Source: Lonicera japonica (lineage: Eukaryota; Streptophyta; Magnoliopsida; Dipsacales; Caprifoliaceae). Taken from it: 64,000 nucleotides of DNA. Location: NCBI GenBank assembly GCA_021464415.1, contig CM038471.1, forward strand, positions 11,799,173 through 11,863,172, read 5' to 3'. This document shows positions 34,101-42,109 of this stretch, piece after piece; position 1 is the first letter of the stretch; each line of letters starts with the position of its first letter. Both the position numbers and the translations under genes were made by a program. The notes under the pieces were generated by a model. It worked only from the letters and a program-made list of their open reading frames with translations, did no database searches and had not been told where the DNA came from.

Positions 34101-34859
34101 ATGAGGGTAAATTATGTAATTTTCCAAACCTGAGAGTACTTTGGTGTAATTATGAGAGTTATAGGGTTATAAGGGTAAATTATGTAATTTTCCAAACCTA
34201 AGGGTACTTTGGTGTAAATATGAAAGTTATAGGGTTATAAGGGTAAATTATGTAATTTTCCAAACCTGAGGGTACTTTGGTGTAATTATGAGAGTTATAG
34301 GGTTATAAGGGTAAATTATGTAATTTTACAAAACCTGAGGGTACTTTGGTGTAATTATGAGAATTATAGAGTTATAGGGGTAAATTATGTAATTTTCCAA
34401 ACCTGATGGTAATTTGGTGTAATTATGAGAGTTATAGGGTTATGATGGTAAATGATGTAATTTTCCAAACCTGAGGGTATTTTGGTGTAATTATGAGAGT
34501 TATGGAGTTATGGGGGTAATTATGTATTTTTTTACAAAAAAATTAAAGGGTATCACAAGTAAAAGAAACGACAGAAGTAATCAAATAAAAAGAGAATTTC
34601 AAGAAAACATACAACAGATCTTCAATGAATCTCGTGAGAAGTAGGCTCCATCAAGAGCCACGGAACATCTGGGACTGGAGCAGCCCTTGGTAACATCTCG
34701 GTAGACCACCGCTCGACCGCGGTCCACCCCATCCTCACCATACCAATCCAAGTCCTCCCAGTCGTCATGGTGAGGGCTGCACTGGAGAATGCCCTGAGCG
34801 TCGGTAAAGGTGACCTCCTCCTGGTCACCCTCTAATCTATCTGGCTGTGCAGGATCCAT
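31166..34859 (-). pseudogene. Antisense plant-mobile-domain (PMD) gene remnant aORF-1
   Basis: A multi-exon gene-like structure on the strand opposite to gag-pol. Exon 1 starts at ATG 34,859 (MDPAQPDRLEGDQEE). The next block begins after an acceptor TTCGCAG at 33,688 and carries PMD hallmarks: HWWDTTHTFH, SWGEMTMTP, VPIQIDVPLRL, then YARVLLLLTLYDLFEARGG, LWWLPYLRDFSIMFDYDWGG and LNLKGFSLLWE (to about 33,010). Further exons are likely at 32,925-32,752, 32,670-31,940 and 32,030-31,166, each ending at GT-like donors. A stop inside the THTFH block and shifts of frame show it is decayed. PMD proteins of the MAIN/MAIL1 family are plant proteins also found as extra ORFs of gypsy elements. Exon limits are approximate. 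Confidence 0.65.
33721..34535. repeat. Minisatellite, about twelve 68-bp units
   Basis: The unit contains CTGAGGGTACTTTGGTGTAA, TTATGAGAGTTATAGGGTTA and AAATTATGTAATTTTCCAAA. Measured period 68 bp. Units differ at a few positions; for example AATATGAGAGGTATTGGG variants recur in two units (33,940s and 34,080s), which points to duplication of pairs. It lies between exon 1 and the PMD exon of the antisense gene, so it would be intronic there. Tandem repeats in the 3' untranslated part of plant LTR elements are known as seeds of satellite DNA. Confidence 0.9.
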
Positions 34860-34991
34860 CTGAGTATGAGAAGAATATGAGAAAAGTCAAAAAAGTCGGA
34901 AAAGCGGCAGGGCTTCCGCGCTTAAAAGAAAGAAATCTAAAGAGAGAAAGAGAAAAGAGAGAATGAGGTGGAATGAGCTCAGCAAGGGGCT

Positions 34992-35073
34992 TATATAATG
35001 AAGAAATATGTCGCGCGACAAACAGCATCATTGTCGCGTGACAATGAGCCCTCTTCCGAGGTGTCGCGCGACA
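34992..35073 (-). promoter_or_regulatory. Antisense promoter of the PMD gene: TATA plus three palindromes
   Basis: Minus strand: TATATAA at 34,998-34,992 lies 133 bp upstream of ATG 34,859. Three palindromes follow upstream: TGTCGCGCGACA (35,009-35,020), TGTCGCGTGACA (35,032-35,043) and TGTCGCGCGACA (35,062-35,073). Their spacing (23 and 30 bp) and the spacer GAGCCCTCTTCCGAGG match the layout of the LTR array (20 and 31 bp; spacer TGCCCTTTAGAGGG). Confidence 0.7.
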
Positions 35074-35948
35074 TTTGTCCCCTTCCCTTGTTTCGTTGAC
35101 CTTTGTCTCATTTTATCTCATGCAGGAATGCTTCATAGGAACAGTTTTCGAAAAACTTTCTAAATACCGCACCTCAAAAATAAAAAATTAAAGAAAGACT
35201 TCCAAATCATATCTCCAAAAATGCGAGAACGAAATACAAACAAAGTAGTCTCTGATCTCCCAAGAAGGACAAAGACCATCGATGAGAAAAGAGCAAAATA
35301 GCAGAATAAGACGGGAATAGAAAAAATTGAAAAAGTAGAAAAGAGAAAGAACCCGCCTGAGCGCCCGAAAGTGAGCGAGAGAAACAAAAATGAAAAGTGA
35401 CAGGGAGAGCCACACCAAAAGTGACAGCTAGGCCAAAACCGGCTCAGGGCTTCGTTTTGGGTGAGTAAGGCTCCTGATCACGACGAAGGGATAAAAAGAC
35501 TCTTGGTCAAAAATAGAGAAGGCTAGGAACAGTCTTTCCCAAAATAGGGAGAAATAAGGGCATCGAAAAACAGAAAACGATGTGGGCCCACCAAAAATGA
35601 GAATTAAAAAGAGACCAGAGATCAGAGATTGACCTTTCATACAAATTTTCTTTTCAGCACGATACAGAAGAGATGGTTTGAAAAAAATCTTGAATCATCA
35701 CTCGGTGAAGAGTAAGAGAAATTCGAAAACTGCTTTCCGAGAGAAGTATTTTCAGTCAAGGAAAATATGAGAGTAAAACTTCAGAAAGATATGGGAAAAT
35801 AGACATTCGGGCAAAGATTAAACCTTGAGAAGCTCTTTTCACTCTCATAAAATTCCTCTCTCTCACTCTAGCAGTCAAAGAGAGACAACCAAAATTCATC
35901 AGAATACAACACAAGCCCTCTCCGGAGGCAATCCATCACACACAAGCT
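35074..35948. other. Gypsy 3' non-coding region
   Basis: A-rich on the plus strand with no recognised gene. Minus-strand open frames at 35,160-35,640 are hydrophobic and Phe/Ser-rich by composition and are not supported. The expected polypurine tract and 3' LTR are not seen. Many GAGAAAG-type purine runs are present. Confidence 0.45.
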
Positions 35949-36159
35949 TTAACATCCTGTATTTATATTAAATTTAATTATGTTATATGAACTCCTTGAT
36001 ACATATATGAATGATCGTTGGGTGATTCGGGTGGTCCGAATCGATTTTGGTTGGTAAATAGGAAGTTTTGGTTCTTCGCGATTCGTTAATTTTGGCTAAC
36101 TTTGAGCTATCGTAATTTCTTTGTTACTTATCCGATTAAGGTTCCGTTTGCGTAGGTAT
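35949..36159. other. Junction segment, possible LTR fragment
   Basis: TAACATCCTGTATTTATATT at 35,950 resembles the start of LTRs of the Tekay/Del kind (TGTAACATCC...), and the segment runs to the stop codon of the viral ORF at 36,160. It could instead be viral or host flank. The boundary between gypsy and viral sequence lies somewhere here. Confidence 0.3.
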
Positions 36160-39063
36160 CTAGTATTCATACCATTCTACAACTTTTTTGTTTTGTCCGA
36201 AGTCCAATTCACACTCCTCGTGGGTCAAAACAGGGCGAAATTCATGTCTCCAACAGTCTTCATGGTAATGAAGTTTGCATATAATGCATACCATGAATAA
36301 CTCAAGTGATATCATTGTAAAACAATAATCACAAGTGAAGTCTGCAGGGCTACATTTCATTTCGAATTTACACCTATGGCTTGGATTCGTATAGCACTGT
36401 GGTATTCTAACCATTCTTTCTGGTTGGGAAGGTCGCCATACGTCTGTTAAACTACAGCAGTAAATGGCTTCTTCATAGTCTAGATAAATAGCTTCGTCTA
36501 ATGGTTCATTATCATCAATTGTAGTGATAACGAAACATTCTTTGAATTCTTCTTCTTCTTCTTCGGAAGAAGGTTCACTATCTGACTCAGTCGTATATGC
36601 ACTATATACACTGGCATCGTCATCTATTTCGAAATCTGATAATTCGATATTATAGATGAGGTCTAAGTCTTGTGTGTCAGCTTGGGTAAGCATGACTTCT
36701 ACTAGTCTAACACTAGGTTTTATTTCTTTATTCTCTCTTTGAGAACAGCTTCTAGCAAAATGTCCAGTCTTACCACACACCCAGCATTCATTTCTTGAAT
36801 TGTTGGTTGTTGGTTTTCTATCTTCGCCCTTTCTATAATTAGGCACTTTCTTTCTGGAGTCTGAATTCTTTTTGAAATATCTCCTTCTAGGAAATAATTT
36901 CTTTCTTTTCTTTGGATTTCTAAAGCTAGTCGATTTTCTGAATTTATATTTTTTATTATTAGGGTCTGTATTAATCGTAGCTTTGAAAGTCTGTTTCCAA
37001 TGTTTCTTTTTATGGCTTTTGGAAGAACTTCTTCCACATCCCCATTGGATAGGTGCTATGTCTCTTTCATCTTTGATTGAAGGCATATTTTTAAATGTCT
37101 CCTTAATCAAAGCGTCTTGTGCTTTTTCGCGTCTCTTTGCGATAATGTAGTCTTTGGCAAAATTTATTCTTTCACCAAGAGTATCTTCTTTAATATTATT
37201 AACTCCAGGCCACTTTCTATATTCATTAATAAGAAGGTGTCCAATAGCTGGGAGTTTTCTAAAATACTCGTCTTTAAGAGTTGTAGTGAACTCTTTTATC
37301 TGATAATACAACGTTTCATAGTTATTACTATATTCGTTGATCTTGTCTAAACTGCATATACTAAGTAATGATAACTTAGTTTTTGCTACGTCTATTTCTG
37401 ATTCTTGGGCAAGGTGACTTGCACCAATAAATTCAGCTGTAAAGAGTTGTACATAACCGTTTACAGTTCTTTGATTTCTTGTCTCATTAAATCTTGCTAG
37501 CTTAGCTATACTAGCTTCGTCTGTTGCTGTTCTTAAACTATCTAAATAGTTCTTTACAATTCCCTTTAGGGATTGCTCAGCATATCTCCTACATGATTCT
37601 GCATCCCAACTTTCGTTAGATGCAAAGCACATGTGCATCTGATCTTGCCATTCTTTTAAGGCATTCTTTCTATCTTGTACATTATCCAAATTTAGGTAGA
37701 TACCTACTGGATTGATGGCTACTGAAGCCATATTTTTTGTACTTTGAAAGTCTATGGCTGTCGTGGGTAATCCTTTGACATAGTTTGGTTTAGTCTTAAT
37801 AATACTGTCACTATAAATAGGGATATTTATAGCAGCAGGAGTCTCAAATAGATTAAACCTACTTCTAGAGGTTTCACCTATCTTAGCATTGTCTCCTCTT
37901 GGGATTGCCGTAGCAACTGGAAACACTTGCTGTTCTTCATCTTTTTCTTTAAGTCTTAATTTTCTTAGGAGTTCTTTCGTGTCCTGAGAATTTCTTAAGT
38001 CTTTTATAACTTCACTAGATATCATCATATTATATCTAGTTGATTTGCTTCTCTCAAGATTCTTTTTGTATGTGTCTCTTTCTTGATCTGTTAGGTCATG
38101 TCCAAAATTTTGGATTCTGGCCTTCTCATACAAAATATCATGATTGTCTATAGAATTTCTGGGTCTATAGTCTGGAGCATGCTGTAATATTCTAGCAGTG
38201 CTAGCAGTACTACATTCTCCTTCTGAAGGATCATCCAATGTGGAATCTCCCATGTTTCTAAATCTTGATTCCTCAGTTCTAATGTTCTTTGCTTTGAACT
38301 TAGGAGGAGCAAACTGTATATTAATATTGCCTGTGATATTATCTTGAGCAATATATAAAGGCTCATTCTGTACAGCCTTTGTCTCTTGGAATTCTGGCAG
38401 CTGCCAGAGAGTCTTAGCATGTTCTCTCATAAGTCCAGTATTTCTAATACTGTACGTATTATTAAAGTCTGAAGTATTCGTTCTAACAAGGATCTGTTCA
38501 TTAACTCTTCCTTGTGGAATACCTGGTTGCATTCCTTCGAATGCTTTCTGAGAAAACTTAACATAGCTTTGATATTCTATGTTAATGTTTGCGTCTGGTA
38601 ACACGTAATCTTCATACCCTGTGGCATATAAGATTAACTTAAAGTGTTTGGCTGTAGGTATAGATACTGTAAATGCCGGGGTGACATTGAAGTATCCTAT
38701 ATTATCTGACATCTCTAATTGGGCTATTCCAACTAGGCTCTTCTGAAAATCTTTCCATCTTTTGTCTACTAAGCAACAAAGGATGTTAACTCCATTCTGC
38801 GGTCTATGCAGTCCTTGGATTCTTGCTTGGAAGAGTCCAAAGGTTAGGAATTGAAAGTTCCTGTCTGTTCCTCTAGATCTTAACCAATTTGGTTCGAAAA
38901 TCTGAATTTCTGTATAATTCTTTTCGAGGATATGATTCCTACTACAATATGTCATGTTGTAGCTAGGTGTCTTAGGGATAGCTCCTTCTCGGAACAAGTC
39001 TATGTATCTAACTGGAGGGAGTTGTCCATTACTAATGGATTCTTCAGCGTACTTCCAATCCAT
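36160..39063 (-). CDS. Caulimovirid movement protein-capsid polyprotein (967 aa)
   Basis: ATG 39,063 to TAG 36,160. About residues 25-195 form the 30K-type movement protein, with the VDKRW block matching the conserved core Asp. A central capsid region follows (about 430-720), ending in a very basic stretch. A CCHC knuckle has Cys760, Cys763, His768 and Cys773. After it come an acidic region (about 815-845) and a second zinc-binding cluster: Cys911, Cys914, Cys926, Cys929, His934, Cys937. In badnaviruses this cluster has Cys at the fifth position. Related polyproteins run about twice as long because protease, RT and RNase H follow; here the frame ends 30 residues after the cluster. The frame is fully open. 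The upstream TGA of the previous ORF is in the same frame, 14 codons before this ATG. Expression is unknown. Confidence 0.8.
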   Translation of the reverse strand: MDWKYAEESISNGQLPPVRYIDLFREGAIPKTPSYNMTYCSRNHILEKNYTEIQIFEPNWLRSRGTDRNFQFLTFGLFQARIQGLHRPQNGVNILCCLVDKRWKDFQKSLVGIAQLEMSDNIGYFNVTPAFTVSIPTAKHFKLILYATGYEDYVLPDANINIEYQSYVKFSQKAFEGMQPGIPQGRVNEQILVRTNTSDFNNTYSIRNTGLMREHAKTLWQLPEFQETKAVQNEPLYIAQDNITGNINIQFAPPKFKAKNIRTEESRFRNMGDSTLDDPSEGECSTASTARILQHAPDYRPRNSIDNHDILYEKARIQNFGHDLTDQERDTYKKNLERSKSTRYNMMISSEVIKDLRNSQDTKELLRKLRLKEKDEEQQVFPVATAIPRGDNAKIGETSRSRFNLFETPAAINIPIYSDSIIKTKPNYVKGLPTTAIDFQSTKNMASVAINPVGIYLNLDNVQDRKNALKEWQDQMHMCFASNESWDAESCRRYAEQSLKGIVKNYLDSLRTATDEASIAKLARFNETRNQRTVNGYVQLFTAEFIGASHLAQESEIDVAKTKLSLLSICSLDKINEYSNNYETLYYQIKEFTTTLKDEYFRKLPAIGHLLINEYRKWPGVNNIKEDTLGERINFAKDYIIAKRREKAQDALIKETFKNMPSIKDERDIAPIQWGCGRSSSKSHKKKHWKQTFKATINTDPNNKKYKFRKSTSFRNPKKRKKLFPRRRYFKKNSDSRKKVPNYRKGEDRKPTTNNSRNECWVCGKTGHFARSCSQRENKEIKPSVRLVEVMLTQADTQDLDLIYNIELSDFEIDDDASVYSAYTTESDSEPSSEEEEEEFKECFVITTIDDNEPLDEAIYLDYEEAIYCCSLTDVWRPSQPERMVRIPQCYTNPSHRCKFEMKCSPADFTCDYCFTMISLELFMVCIICKLHYHEDCWRHEFRPVLTHEECELDFGQNKKVVEWYEY

Positions 39064-39102
39064 TTCTCCCCATTCTTTCCATTGAAGAGGGTGAGAAATA
39101 TT

Positions 39103-40086
39103 TCATTCTCTCCACCATGTTCTTATGTTGGAGGAAGAGTCTCTTACTCTCTGGATCATCATATTTTGATGTCCAATGCTAGGGGTAGGACTAGCTACTT
39201 TCTTAGTCTTGTCTAAACCATCATTTCTAATTCTTCCTGTTGAAGATTCTTCTTTTATTATGATAGATAGAGTCTCCTTGAACTTATAAGTGATTTCTTG
39301 TTTTTGTTCAATTTTCTTCTCGATTCTCTCTAATGATTCTGAATAATCATTTTGTCTTTTGATTTGACTAATAAGGGTTTCCTTAAGAGCCATCTGGTCT
39401 TTATACAATTTGACATATAATTCTTCGTTTATAGTCTTTGTATTTTCTTTTAGAGAACTATGTGCTGTAGCAATATATTTTTTTAATTCGTGCACATTTA
39501 ATTTCTCTGAGTCTTGTCTAGAAGCTATCTCTTCTGTAAGTCTAGCATCTAAAGCCTTGAAACTTCTTTCAAGTTTATCGACATACATCAGTATATGAGG
39601 TGTGTCTAAATCTGCTTGACTTGTCTGATTGGGTTTTTCATAAATGGCTTGTATTCCATTCATGATTTCCTTTAACTGTCTTTCTACCTGATCTGAATTT
39701 CTTCTACATTCATTTATGGTAGCTTGTTGAGTCTTAAAATGGTTCTCCCATTTTCCATCTAGATAATATGCTAAGTTTTGTTGAAACTTAACAAAGTCAT
39801 TATAGAAGGTTCTTAATCCTTCGGTCTTAGCTTGTAAATCATTTCTTAGATTTTGAGCAAATTGATACTCACAATCTTGGGTAGCTGCTATAGCCGTAGA
39901 AATGAAGTTTAGTCTATCTAGAATACAGAGTGCTGCTTTGTTAGCACCGCTGATTTCTGATTCGATGAATCTACGCGAGAATCTTTCATCGCTCATCTTT
40001 TCTATTATCTTTCGATAAAAATCTGATATATCTTGTGGAATAATTCCACCTGGAACTTCTTTCCAGTCTGTGTTAACTATTTCCAT
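39103..40086 (-). CDS. Caulimovirid-like ORF2, coiled-coil protein (327 aa)
   Basis: ATG 40,086 to TGA 39,103. The protein is rich in Glu, Lys, Gln and Ile with long predicted helical heptad stretches (about residues 100-290), so it probably forms coiled coils. Position between a small first ORF and the movement-capsid ORF matches badnavirus ORF2, a virion-associated protein, but that protein is usually about 130 residues, so this one is much longer. I do not recognise a specific domain. It starts three bases after the stop of ORF1 and is in frame with it and with the downstream polyprotein. Confidence 0.7.
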   Translation of the reverse strand: MEIVNTDWKEVPGGIIPQDISDFYRKIIEKMSDERFSRRFIESEISGANKAALCILDRLNFISTAIAATQDCEYQFAQNLRNDLQAKTEGLRTFYNDFVKFQQNLAYYLDGKWENHFKTQQATINECRRNSDQVERQLKEIMNGIQAIYEKPNQTSQADLDTPHILMYVDKLERSFKALDARLTEEIASRQDSEKLNVHELKKYIATAHSSLKENTKTINEELYVKLYKDQMALKETLISQIKRQNDYSESLERIEKKIEQKQEITYKFKETLSIIIKEESSTGRIRNDGLDKTKKVASPTPSIGHQNMMIQRVRDSSSNIRTWWRE

Positions 40087-40089
40087 TCT

Positions 40090-40629
40090 TTATATTTCGG
40101 GAATATAGTTATGTAGTCTAGGTATGATCTTAGATTGCTCAGAGGATAATTTCTTGAGCTCTGTGTCTAATTGGCGAATTTGTTTAGTTAATTCGTCGAT
40201 CTTAGTCTCAAGAGATGGATTTTGCTTTTTGCAAATCTCCTTTGTTTCTCTTGTTGTGTTGAGGATTTCTCTCAACGTAGTAACAAAATCCGAAGGGATT
40301 TGTTGGTCTAATTCTTTAATTAGTCTAGTATTATTTTTGGTCTGTAAATCCAGAAGCTGGATGTCTGATTTGATCTTTTGGAGATCAATATGGGTCTGTT
40401 GCAAAACTAATAATAAATATTGGTTTTGGTCTAATAAGCAATTTATTGCTCCTGCAATAACCTGCTTGCTTTCTGAGTGTTTTAAAGGTATATGTTCTTC
40501 GTGTGAACAACCTTTAATCTGTGTTGTTAAACACCCTTCTGTTCCGATGTGGTGAGTCGGAATTGGTTGGTAGTCTGGATTTGTTCCAAAAATAGAAGTG
40601 TAGATGCGAGGGAATATTCCCAAGGGCAT
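40090..40629 (-). CDS. Caulimovirid-like ORF1 (179 aa)
   Basis: ATG 40,629 to TAA 40,090. After a polar N-terminal region the protein is mostly helical with leucine/isoleucine heptads (about residues 55-165) and a Lys-rich end, again coiled-coil-like. It starts 62 bases after the primer-binding site, in the position of badnavirus ORF1. No family was recognised with confidence. The stop is followed directly by AGA and the ATG of ORF2 in the same frame. Confidence 0.65.
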   Translation of the reverse strand: MPLGIFPRIYTSIFGTNPDYQPIPTHHIGTEGCLTTQIKGCSHEEHIPLKHSESKQVIAGAINCLLDQNQYLLLVLQQTHIDLQKIKSDIQLLDLQTKNNTRLIKELDQQIPSDFVTTLREILNTTRETKEICKKQNPSLETKIDELTKQIRQLDTELKKLSSEQSKIIPRLHNYIPEI

Positions 40630-40690
40630 CTATGAAGTCAACGTCTATTGTTGAAGTCTGTGAGGAAAGGAGTTTGGGATAACTCACTAC

Positions 40691-40701
40691 CTCTGATACC
40701 A
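40691..40701 (-). promoter_or_regulatory. tRNA-iMet primer-binding site
   Basis: Minus strand TTTTGGTATCAGAG; TGGTATCAGAG is complementary to the 3' end of plant initiator tRNA-Met, the minus-strand primer of all known Caulimoviridae. The match ends before the usual C. Copia elements use the same site, but no copia coding sequence follows it here. Confidence 0.8.
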
Positions 40702-40822
40702 AAACGGGGTTTTACTCTCTTTCTATAAATCTGGGGGGTTACAAATTAATTTATAACCAAGTCTAAGGACTAAAGTCTAATTTCTAAAAATGTCTAATAA
40801 AGACAAAAAGTCTAAATCACCT

Positions 40823-40830
40823 TATTTATA
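40823..40830 (-). promoter_or_regulatory. TATA box of the caulimovirid-like element
   Basis: Minus strand GTATAAATAAG, inside a hairpin (CTTATTT/AAATAAG) that is repeated nearby at 40,850-40,868. It lies about 122 bp upstream of the primer site. A TGACGTGG element (40,944-40,951) upstream recalls the as-1-type TGACG sites of the 35S promoter. Confidence 0.5.
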
Positions 40831-42109
40831 CAAATAAGTAGAAAACTACCTTATTTTTACAAATAAGTTGTAAAAGTGCCTTAGTCATAAAAAGAACTCT
40901 TTAAGATATATTTCATATCCGTTTAAAATTGGACATACAAACATGACGTGGTATCTACTTTTTCATGTTCTTTTTCCAAAAAAAAAAGAAAAGAAAAAGA
41001 ACTAAATCCTTCCTCTCTTTAGTTTCTCTCTCTACGACTCAAAGTTTTAACATATTTCATGCATATAATATATATCTTTCTCTCTAAAATCAAATTTCAG
41101 CTCAAATAAATATATATATATATATGTATATATCAACACAAAAAAAAAGATCACAATCAAAATAGAATCAAAACCACAAAATTATAACAAAAACCCACAA
41201 AATCTTGTGAGCTGAAACTACAATTGAAATTAAATCAAATTACTGACCCATACGCAAAGCATTTAGGGAATCAGTATGTATTAGCTTCTAAAATTTGTGC
41301 ATGGACATATGTTTGGGATGCTTTGCTAAGATGATTATTCCAAGTGTAATTGCTCAAAAAAAAAAAAAAAAAGTAATGCAATGAAGAAGATTAACTCCCT
41401 TTACCATGGGGAAGACTAGACTAGAGAAACCGAGTAAACAGATAGCCACGAAACAGCCAAGAAGGAGGGGAGTTGATCCGAGTCAACCAATACCCCCAAT
41501 ATTAATTAATCAACCGTTTCTCTCCCCCTTGGAATTTAATATACTACAAACATAACACACTTAATGTGTATACACGCCTGATCTCCATGCACACATAAAT
41601 CTTAAGTTATAATAAAAAGAGTTGTAGCTCAATGGTTAGGGGTTATTGTTAGTAACGACTATCCTTTTACTCATTATTAAAAAAAAATTCATTATTAAAA
41701 TCAAAAAAATTGGATCAACGACTATCCTTTTACTCTTGAAATTATGTATACAATTTTTTGTTTCCAATAAATTATTTTTATTTTTTTCGAGTAAAGTTCA
41801 CAATAAATTTTTTACAATATAGATATTTCAAAAATATAAATTTTATTAAAATTCAATTTTTGAATTAAAAATGTTGGGACGAGAAATTTTCTCTTTTCTT
41901 TTTTCCAAAAAAAAAACGCCGATGTTGGGATAAGAAATTGTAAAGTAGAGAGATATTTCAAATTTCAAAAGAGTGAGAGGGGGAGATTTGGGTGTGTAGT
42001 GTGTTGAGTGTATAATTTTTTTGTGAATATTATTGTGTTTGATTTGATATTTCAATGTAAGGGGAAACAATATCTGAGGGTTAAAAATGATTATATACTA
42101 ATTAGATGA
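40831..42109. other. Viral flank and AT-rich intergenic sequence
   Basis: The limit between viral promoter and host DNA is not visible; it probably lies near 40,950-41,040. The rest is AT-rich, with an (AT) run near 41,110 and poly-A near 41,355. TAGCTCAATGG at 41,625 is a lone A-box-like motif. No gene recognised. Confidence 0.45.

Larger units (their letters stand above)
19685..35945 (+). mobile_element. Ty3/gypsy retrotransposon, Ogre/Tat type, 3' LTR missing
   Basis: Order: 5' LTR (19,685-21,276), PBS, leader of about 1.1 kb, gag, protease, RT, RNase H, a second RNase H (aRNH), integrase, then about 6.5 kb with antisense gene remnants and a minisatellite. The double RNase H, great length and antisense extra ORFs downstream of integrase are characters known for the Tat/Ogre clade. 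Insertion is precise at GTAAC | TGTAGATACC; copy B keeps the corresponding flank without the LTR. No second LTR is found before 44,845, so the 3' end was deleted or replaced. Gag and pol are full of premature stops, nearly all explained by C-to-T or G-to-A changes. The right boundary is approximate. Confidence 0.85.
36160..40701 (-). mobile_element. Endogenous caulimovirid-like element (badnavirus-related), MP-capsid half only
   Basis: On the minus strand: TATA box (40,830), primer site (40,701), then three ORFs of 179, 327 and 967 codons. The last has a 30K movement-protein region, a capsid region and a CCHC knuckle. A second cysteine cluster has the C-x2-C-x11-C-x2-C spacing regarded as typical of badnaviruses. 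Aspartic protease, RT and RNase H, which follow the capsid in badnavirus ORF3, are absent. All three ORFs lie in the same frame and have no frameshift, which is unusual for an old insertion. Either the 3' half was lost, or the unit is one segment of a split genome as proposed for some florendoviruses. Confidence 0.75.

Noticed and set aside
33721..34535. CRISPR-like regular repeat
   Set aside because: Units are directly abutting 68-bp repeats without unique spacers, in a plant genome; it is a minisatellite.
35160..35640. Hydrophobic minus-strand open frames
   Set aside because: Composition effect of purine-rich plus strand; overlapping in all three frames with no motif.
36872..37350. Plus-strand frames opposite the viral polyprotein
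   Set aside because: Shadows of the long minus-strand ORF.
40690..40702. Primer site taken as evidence for a copia element
   Set aside because: The same tRNA-iMet site is used by copia, but the ORFs downstream are movement-protein/capsid type, so a caulimovirid fits better.
41621..41660. tRNA-like start (GTTGTAGCTCAATGGTTAGG)
   Set aside because: Only an A-box-like motif; no B box, no acceptor stem and no anticodon arm follow. Too weak for a tRNA or SINE call.
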